Source: Thermoproteota archaeon
Lineage (GTDB): Archaea; Thermoproteota; Thermoprotei_A; Sulfolobales; Desulfurococcaceae
NCBI GenBank assembly: GCA_030550615.1
Contig: JAUQPA010000011.1
Location: forward strand, 1-35,794
Reading direction: 5' to 3'
Length of the DNA: 35,794 nucleotides
Part shown: piece by piece, positions 11,338-17,930 of the stretch
How the letters are laid out: the number at the start of each line of letters is the position of its first letter
Position numbering within the stretch: the first letter of the stretch is position 1
The notes under the pieces: generated by a model
What the model was told of the DNA's origin: nothing
The model's database searches: none
What the model saw: the letters and a program-made list of their open reading frames with translations, nothing else
Position numbers and translations under genes: made by a program

Positions 11338-11399
11338 ATTTCTTCACCATTTATTTTTTACATGTGAAAGCACTCATCTAGTGCTCTATTTAGTCTAGT

Positions 11400-11418
11400 C
11401 TTATAGGTTTTTATATTT
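11400..11418 (-). promoter_or_regulatory. Candidate TATA-box promoter for the ribosomal cluster
   Basis: Minus-strand GAAATATAAAAACCTATAAG upstream of L3, in the L3 / SPOUT-gene gap. Confidence 0.45.
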
Positions 11419-11435
11419 CAATCAGCTATTTTGAA

Positions 11436-12275
11436 TCACAGACCCCTTAAAAAAACATTTATAATTCCAAGAGTAATAATGAGAGCTTCCTCTGTTCTAA
11501 CTGAAACAACTTTTTGCCGTGGAATCGTATTCCAAACGTAGTCAACGTAGTCTCCTAGTTCAAATCCCTCCTGGCTCGATATCTCGAATAAGTCGAATCT
11601 TGGTCCACCGAACAGCAAAGTAACATCACTACCACGCATTACTTCAATTAACTCCCTGCCTGGATATACTCCGCTTCTATCAGTAGCAATCACGAACTTT
11701 GAAATAGCTCTGTATTTATCAACTGCTTCTCTCAAACTACCAGTGAATAGAAGCCTAGGACCCGTATACAGTGGAGTTTCTATGCATTCAACGATGCGTC
11801 TTTCTACATTTCTAACGCGGAGTGGTGTTAACCCTGTTTTTTCACATTGATTTACTACGGAGTACACGGCATCATCACCTATTAAAGCCCTTAGTTTCCT
11901 ATTAGAATCTCTATAGATGTAACCTACTCTGATCTCGTTGTTTCTAGGCTTCTTACTAACGTTGAAAACCTCTAGTCTTATCGGCGGAAGCATGCCTACA
12001 TACTTTAATAAAGGATTTATCGGAATAAGCTTTCTACGTAAATATGGCGGAGTAAAGAAGTATTTCCAGTGGTTCTCAATAAGTTTCTTGTGCTCGTTGA
12101 ATTCCTCGAGATCCGTGGATGGCTCCTTGTAGAAAACAACTTCGTGTACGCCAAATATCGAAGTCCAGCGGGCAACCTGGTGTATTCTAATAGATTTAAG
12201 AGCCAGGTGGTGTTCAACGCTAAGAATACTAGTTGGTAAAACAACTCTTAAAAACGTCTCTAGTAACGTGGACAT
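11436..12275 (-). CDS. COG2106-like SPOUT-superfamily RNA methyltransferase (predicted)
   Basis: ORF 279 aa; location immediately upstream of L3 is the usual archaeal position for this family; GGPRFDLFEI and WNTIPRQKVVSVRTEEALIITLGIIN near C-terminus fit SPOUT knot region. Confidence 0.75.
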   Translation of the reverse strand: MSTLLETFLRVVLPTSILSVEHHLALKSIRIHQVARWTSIFGVHEVVFYKEPSTDLEEFNEHKKLIENHWKYFFTPPYLRRKLIPINPLLKYVGMLPPIRLEVFNVSKKPRNNEIRVGYIYRDSNRKLRALIGDDAVYSVVNQCEKTGLTPLRVRNVERRIVECIETPLYTGPRLLFTGSLREAVDKYRAISKFVIATDRSGVYPGRELIEVMRGSDVTLLFGGPRFDLFEISSQEGFELGDYVDYVWNTIPRQKVVSVRTEEALIITLGIINVFLRGL

Positions 12276-12285
12276 TAACTACACG

Positions 12286-12408
12286 CTACTCTGATTTCGA
12301 AGGCTTCTTTTTAACTTCTTTTTCTTTGGGTTTACTCGCGGCTTCTTCCTTCTCCTTTTTAATTGTTTCTTTAATCATGAATATTGTTGTTCTCTGTCTC
12401 CCACCCAT
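12286..12408 (-). CDS. Small basic/acidic 40-aa ORF, MGGRQRTTIFMIKETIKKEKEEAASKPKEKEVKKKPSKSE
   Basis: Read directly from reverse strand; Lys/Glu-rich; lies 10 nt upstream of the SPOUT gene; below ORF-track cutoff. Confidence 0.5.
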   Translation of the reverse strand: MGGRQRTTIFMIKETIKKEKEEAASKPKEKEVKKKPSKSE

Positions 12409-12466
12409 TTATTAGTCACCTCGTGTTGAATCCACCTTGTTGATAATTTAAAACATCCAAATATAT

Positions 12467-14125
12467 TTAACGAGTGAAATTACTTGGTTTAAATGATACT
12501 GGCGTATATGTTTTAATAACTTTTGCTTCTCTCCTGGAAGTACTAACGAAAACTGCTTCTCCAACCCCCAACTTGGGTAGCAGCGTAGCATGTTCTTCTT
12601 TGAGGTTGAAAATTCTCGTTGTTTTATCAACGTAATCCCCGTTCCTAGAGCCGAAGACTACTATGTTATATATGTTCTCCAGTATTTCCCCAGGTATATC
12701 TTCCGGGTTTTGTGTTGATAGTACAACACCGAGTCTCCTACTTCTACCTTCCCTAACTATTTCAACTAGTGTTTTTAAGCCGAGAACACGCCATGCATCA
12801 TCAATTGCTAGTAGAACTCCTGATCCGCGTTCGTTTTCCCTTAGTAATATGTATCTCGAGAGACCAATACATAATCCTATATAGGCATTTTGATAGGATA
12901 CTCCATATCCTTCAACATCTATTAATACCCGCCCCTTCAGCAAATGATCAATCAATACATCTACACGCGAGTTCTTACTTAATAATTCAACGAATGGTAT
13001 TAGAATAGAAGCCTGTGGATTAACAAGTACACCGCTTTCTCCTTCTTTTTCAATAATGTTTAAAGCTCTAAGAACGCTGTCACTTGGTAGATTCCCAGCG
13101 CGTGATAACGCCTCTACGATCATAATTTTCCAATCGGCGGGATCTATCGCCGGAGGTTTAATTAAAATACTTAAAGGCACTTCCCGAGGGGTTATTAAGT
13201 TAATTAACTTATTCTCCAAGTATCGTTTAATATCTCCTTTAAAATCTAATGCAATAACGCTAACTACATCCTCGGAGAGAGCCTGCTCCAATATTCCTGC
13301 GAGAAGAGTTGTTTTTCCACGGCCAGTGGGACCAATTATAGCAGTATGCTTAAAGAATTCTTCAATAGCTACTTCCACCGGGTGTTGTGTATACTTATCG
13401 AACCCTATTACAATTGTTTTATCAAATGAGGGAGGTTTACTTAGAATAAGTGGTTGCATATGCGCTATTCTGTAAGCATCAACCTCCACGGTGTTAATTG
13501 AAGGTTTTTCTATTAAACCCAGCATGCTTAGAACAGCCTGAATAATATCGCTGTATGTGGCTCTCTCGAGTTTTAATCCATAGGTATTTCTAAAAGTACT
13601 GTGTATTATTGTCTCGTAGTAATCAGCTATATTTTTAGCTATACCCTTATCGTGTGATTTAACTCTATAAACTACGACAAGTGATATCTTAATGAACGGC
13701 TTACCGTTTAGTATCATGTCGTACATGTTTCTTAACTTAGACAACCTTATGTTGAGTTTTATTCTCGTTGATTCTTCAATACTGCTTTCAAGATCAACCT
13801 GTGTATTTAAAATTTCATTAGTTAATTTCTTAATCAAATGACTAGTATCTATTTCTTCTTTGACCAAGTACAAATGTACTCCTGAAGGTAGAGAATTAAG
13901 TAATGCTACATAAGATTCCATGAGGGTTCTCAGCGAGTTCTCCGAGAGATCGGAGGCGTTGTAATCAGCGTCTTTAAATATGAGGAATCTATTCAACACT
14001 ATTTTATTATCCGAGATGTAGATAATTAAGTCAGGTGGCTCAATCTCTACCCTAGAGATCCTTCCAGCGAAAACGCTTAGCGAAGCTGTATTTACTGCAG
14101 ATAGAAACTTATCGAGAAACCGCAT
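12467..14125 (-). CDS. HerA/VirB4-type ATPase, candidate CedB
   Basis: ORF 552 aa; Walker A GPTGRGKTTL, Walker B-like VLLAIDDAW, VVLSTQNPEDIP motif; adjacent to CedA/CedA1-like membrane genes. Confidence 0.8.
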   Translation of the reverse strand: MRFLDKFLSAVNTASLSVFAGRISRVEIEPPDLIIYISDNKIVLNRFLIFKDADYNASDLSENSLRTLMESYVALLNSLPSGVHLYLVKEEIDTSHLIKKLTNEILNTQVDLESSIEESTRIKLNIRLSKLRNMYDMILNGKPFIKISLVVVYRVKSHDKGIAKNIADYYETIIHSTFRNTYGLKLERATYSDIIQAVLSMLGLIEKPSINTVEVDAYRIAHMQPLILSKPPSFDKTIVIGFDKYTQHPVEVAIEEFFKHTAIIGPTGRGKTTLLAGILEQALSEDVVSVIALDFKGDIKRYLENKLINLITPREVPLSILIKPPAIDPADWKIMIVEALSRAGNLPSDSVLRALNIIEKEGESGVLVNPQASILIPFVELLSKNSRVDVLIDHLLKGRVLIDVEGYGVSYQNAYIGLCIGLSRYILLRENERGSGVLLAIDDAWRVLGLKTLVEIVREGRSRRLGVVLSTQNPEDIPGEILENIYNIVVFGSRNGDYVDKTTRIFNLKEEHATLLPKLGVGEAVFVSTSRREAKVIKTYTPVSFKPSNFTR

Positions 14126-14273
14126 GTTTCTTCACCGTTCTCGCCACGTACACTACTATCGCAATGAGCAGAAGCGAAATCAAGAAGTAAGTGGAATCAT
14201 TGTTGAAAACACAGAGTACTAATCCATGTATAAATAACATCAATACAAGTAATCGCGTAGATGAAAACCTCAC
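14109..14273 (-). CDS. 54-aa predicted membrane protein
   Basis: Read directly: MRFSSTRLLVLMLFIHGLVLCVFNNDSTYFLISLLLIAIVVYVARTVKKHAVSR; GTG start overlaps upstream stop by one base (TAGTG) and its 3' end overlaps the ATPase start. Confidence 0.6.
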   Translation of the reverse strand: MRFSSTRLLVLMLFIHGLVLCVFNNDSTYFLISLLLIAIVVYVARTVKKHAVSR

Positions 14274-15631
14274 TACAAATTCACCGTTAGCTTCGCTATG
14301 GATGAGGAGACGCCTCCAAGTAATCGAGCTAGATTAAGAGATATTGCCAGTAGAATAGCTATGTAAATCAACGGCAACACAGTTAATTCTATGAATGCAT
14401 AAGTCCCCAGCATGATGATAACTTCGGGCGAGGTAAAGTCCACGTTGAGAGCTCTCAAGGCATATGGATACAGGTCAACATCAAGCGGAGTTGTAGCATA
14501 GTAATTCAGATAAACTGTGACAACATGTTCTCCTGGCGGCAATATATAGCTTCGAACATGGTAATTCACGCTGTACCAATTCTTTGTTTCAAGAGTATAG
14601 TTTTCGGCAGGAACATTGTCTAATAGGACCACCACGTCATCGTCTTTTTCAACGTATAGTTTGAACTCGCCTTGATCAGTGGAAAATAAGCTAATATTAA
14701 CGCTTTTCTCGCCTCTAACTACTCCATTTACATATGTGTTTGAATCAATTAAAACGAAACGGTTTGGAGCTAACGCGATTACATCAGGTAAGTAGAGGGT
14801 GATATTCCATGCATTTTCCTGAGTTCTCCGAAGAGTAGACGCGTATTTTAAGTCAACTACATTAAGCACTACCTCGTGGTCAAAGCACGGGAATCCACTG
14901 TACTTGTTAACCTCAAGAACACCTTTCTCGTTGAAACTATACCTGTACAGTAGTTCACCACTGCTATATCCTTCTATAACTGCTTGTCCAAAAGAATTAT
15001 TTGATGCATCAACGAGCTCAATGTACGCACTACAAACATTGTTCCCGGCGATGAGTGTATAACCCATTGTACTAGTCACTAGATTTATGAATTGAGGCAT
15101 TAAAGGCAAACCAATTGAGAACACAACCGTGATAGCAATTAGAGTAGACCCGACGTTCCTAGTCAATTTGAATGGAACCGCGTGTAGAGCTATTCCTAGT
15201 CCTATTAGTATAGAAGAACCAGCATGTATTATTGAGGACACTATCGAAGTTGCGATAATAGTAGTAAGAGACGTAGATACTAAACCTATAACTTGGCTTA
15301 GAAAGCCTTGGACGAGAAAGTTCAGCCTTATTTTACTCAGTATTAATCCAATGCCTTTTAACGCCGCGAAGATAGTTAGCAGAATACTCGTTTTCTCAGC
15401 AAGCCATAACGCGTAGAAACCCCAATTAGTACCTAGAATTATGCCGAAGTATTCTATTAAGTAAACTATGATCTGATAGGAGAAAGTCAAAACACATGAG
15501 AATATGCTTTCATTCACGAGTGCTCTACCGAGTTTTTTAACTGCGAAGAAGGGTAATGGGAGAGCTTTTAAAGCTAAACCAAGGCAGTACGATAAAACAG
15601 ATAAGTAAAAAGCAAGAGTTAAGAAATCCAT
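14273..15631 (-). CDS. Polytopic membrane protein with a large predicted non-membrane insert, candidate CedA-like
   Basis: ORF 452 aa; about six hydrophobic segments near N-terminus, soluble middle domain and C-terminal TM; next to pilin-like gene and HerA-like ATPase. Confidence 0.65.
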   Translation of the reverse strand: MDFLTLAFYLSVLSYCLGLALKALPLPFFAVKKLGRALVNESIFSCVLTFSYQIIVYLIEYFGIILGTNWGFYALWLAEKTSILLTIFAALKGIGLILSKIRLNFLVQGFLSQVIGLVSTSLTTIIATSIVSSIIHAGSSILIGLGIALHAVPFKLTRNVGSTLIAITVVFSIGLPLMPQFINLVTSTMGYTLIAGNNVCSAYIELVDASNNSFGQAVIEGYSSGELLYRYSFNEKGVLEVNKYSGFPCFDHEVVLNVVDLKYASTLRRTQENAWNITLYLPDVIALAPNRFVLIDSNTYVNGVVRGEKSVNISLFSTDQGEFKLYVEKDDDVVVLLDNVPAENYTLETKNWYSVNYHVRSYILPPGEHVVTVYLNYYATTPLDVDLYPYALRALNVDFTSPEVIIMLGTYAFIELTVLPLIYIAILLAISLNLARLLGGVSSSIAKLTVNL

Positions 15632-15653
15632 TTAAAATACACCGAGAGCTAAT

Positions 15654-15920
15654 TTAAGGCATTTGTGGAGGTTGAGGCATGGGTAGTTGAACAGATGAAA
15701 CAATATAGGCTATGATAGCAAACACCGTTGTACCCATCGCCAACCAGAAAGCTGCCCAAACAGCATCTTCTATTAATCTCCCTCCGAATCTCTTAAGCTT
15801 TAGAAAAGGTATTGGTAGACCTTTAATTAACCAGCCGACAACCCATGCGAGTAGAAATATAAACCACGCGATTATCACAATTGTTGTAATTAGTCCTTTA
15901 ACAAACTCTATTAAATCCAT
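15654..15920 (-). CDS. Small two-TM protein, candidate CedA1-like (VirB2-type) pilin subunit
   Basis: ORF 88 aa: two hydrophobic helices separated by a basic turn KGLPIPFLKLKRFGGRLIED; Pro-rich tail. Confidence 0.65.
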   Translation of the reverse strand: MDLIEFVKGLITTIVIIAWFIFLLAWVVGWLIKGLPIPFLKLKRFGGRLIEDAVWAAFWLAMGTTVFAIIAYIVSSVQLPMPQPPQMP

Positions 15921-15995
15921 GTAATCACCTAATTACATAGAGATTGTTTAATAATAGGGGGGAGTGGTGAAAGTAAACCTAGCGGTGGTAGTAAA

Positions 15996-17930
15996 TTGAA
16001 GGAGATGTGGCCTTTAACAGTTAGGCTTTTCTGGGATCCATGGAGAAATACACCAGTAATTAAACCCAAACAGGAGGAAATAGATCTTTTGTATCAGTTG
16101 AAGCTGAGTGAACCGGGAGATGCACGCCCAGCTTTTCGTGGAGATCATGAAAGATTGAGAACAGCGATAGTCTATGAATTTGGAGATGATAAACTATATA
16201 GAAGATACATCGAAGGCAGATTTCTCCTCCTGAATAAAGTACCGCACTGGGATGTAATGTACGAAGTAGTGAGCTCAGGTAATGTTATAGGTCAACTATA
16301 CTATGATCCTTACATATCAACCTGGCGATTCAGATTAACTTATCAAGGAGCATACTTAGCTTACCAAGACAACATCGTGGACGTGGTTAAAGGCAAGCCC
16401 CCGTTCCATGTGGATAAAGCCATAGAATCAAATATAAGCACTAGTAGCAGGCAGGTAGTAATAGTAGATGAGAAAGGCTCGGTGAGAGGAGTTGGAGAAG
16501 TTATAAGCAATAAAGTTGTTGTAACCAAGGTGTTTTACGATAAAACACTACCTGTTGAGACCAGCGGTAAAACCGCTTCCTTGGAAGATGTCTTGAAGTA
16601 CAATAGAGAAGGATTGGAAGCTCTCGAGGAAAAAGCTATCAAATACCTTAAAAGAATACAAAATCGATATCCAAGTCTTAAACCGGTTGTATCTTACTCA
16701 GGTGGAAAAGATAGTCTTGTAACACTGGATTTAGCCCATAGGGCTTATGGAAGCTTAGAAATAATATTCAACGACACGGGTCTTGAAATGCCTGAGACAT
16801 TAAACAACGTTGAGAAAGTAGCTGATTTATATGGACATAAGCTCTACGTTGCATCAGCAGGAGATATATTCTGGAGAGCTGTAGAGGTTTTTGGTCCACC
16901 TGGGAAAGATTACCGATGGTGTTGTAAAGTAGCTAAACTAGTTCCAATAGCTAAACTAACTAAGACTGTTTGGCCTGGTGGAGCATTAAACCTGGTTGGC
17001 CAAAGAGCGTACGAATCCCTTGATCGCGCGAAAAGCCCTCTTGTATGGAGAAATAAGTGGATTCCACACATGATTAGTACTACCCCCATTCAATACTGGA
17101 GTCAATTAGCGTGTTGGCTATACATATACAAGTACAAGCTACCATACAATAGGCTCTATGAAGAGGGCTTTGATAGACTTGGTTGTTATTTATGTCCTTC
17201 ATGTGCTCTAGCTGAATATCGGGACGTGGAGAGAAAATACCCGGAGCTGTGGAGTAAATGGCTAAGTGTTCTCGAGAAGTGGCGTGATAAATTAAATATG
17301 CCTAGCGAGTGGATCAGCATGGGTTTATGGAGATGGTTAACCCCAGCAACAGCGAAGAAAAGAATAATTCACCGCCTGCCAGGGTATTCTATTAACTGGA
17401 GAGACGAGTACTTGTCGAGAATACGCGGTAGCAGAGTAAGTATTATACCCGAAGAAGTAATAAATGCAAATAAGTCGCTGGTATTGAAGTTTAATAACGA
17501 GTTAGTAACCGAGGAGAAAAGAGAAATCTTCATTAAAAACATTGTTAACGTTGGCTTCAACATAATCAACGAGAACCCGCTGGTTTTCGAGAAGAATGGA
17601 AACGTGTTTGAGTTAACGGGGGAAATATTGAGGGTCACAATGCAGGAGGAAAGCGAGGGATTCGAGGACCTGGTCGATGTATTAAAAGTAGTTTACCGAA
17701 TAAACGGATGCGTTCATTGCGGAAGCTGTGTCTTATGGTCTAAGAAAGGAGCTGTGAAACTAACGCAGAATGGTCCTTATCCCGTGGAGCACTTGAATGA
17801 AAAGCAAGCGAGGTTGTACATAGATGTGTGTCCTATAAGTGATCAGCTAGTAGAGAAAGTAATTGTACCATTAATAACGAATGATTATAAATCATACAAA
17901 AGAAAATCACGTAGAAAACCCATACTATAG
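15996..17930 (+). CDS. Phosphoadenosine phosphosulfate reductase-family (PP-loop) protein with C-terminal Cys motif
   Basis: ORF 644 aa; PVVSYSGGKDSLVTLDLA PP-loop, CCKVAK, CYLCPSC, CVHCGSC; TTG at 15996 or in-frame ATG at 16005. Confidence 0.85.
   Translation: MKEMWPLTVRLFWDPWRNTPVIKPKQEEIDLLYQLKLSEPGDARPAFRGDHERLRTAIVYEFGDDKLYRRYIEGRFLLLNKVPHWDVMYEVVSSGNVIGQLYYDPYISTWRFRLTYQGAYLAYQDNIVDVVKGKPPFHVDKAIESNISTSSRQVVIVDEKGSVRGVGEVISNKVVVTKVFYDKTLPVETSGKTASLEDVLKYNREGLEALEEKAIKYLKRIQNRYPSLKPVVSYSGGKDSLVTLDLAHRAYGSLEIIFNDTGLEMPETLNNVEKVADLYGHKLYVASAGDIFWRAVEVFGPPGKDYRWCCKVAKLVPIAKLTKTVWPGGALNLVGQRAYESLDRAKSPLVWRNKWIPHMISTTPIQYWSQLACWLYIYKYKLPYNRLYEEGFDRLGCYLCPSCALAEYRDVERKYPELWSKWLSVLEKWRDKLNMPSEWISMGLWRWLTPATAKKRIIHRLPGYSINWRDEYLSRIRGSRVSIIPEEVINANKSLVLKFNNELVTEEKREIFIKNIVNVGFNIINENPLVFEKNGNVFELTGEILRVTMQEESEGFEDLVDVLKVVYRINGCVHCGSCVLWSKKGAVKLTQNGPYPVEHLNEKQARLYIDVCPISDQLVEKVIVPLITNDYKSYKRKSRRKPIL

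Noticed and set aside
12017-12244. 75-aa minus ORF within the SPOUT gene
   Set aside because: Alternate frame of a supported gene, no independent evidence.
12448-12630. 60-aa minus-strand ORF at the 3' end of the ATPase gene
   Set aside because: Out-of-frame overlap with the well-supported ATPase coding sequence.
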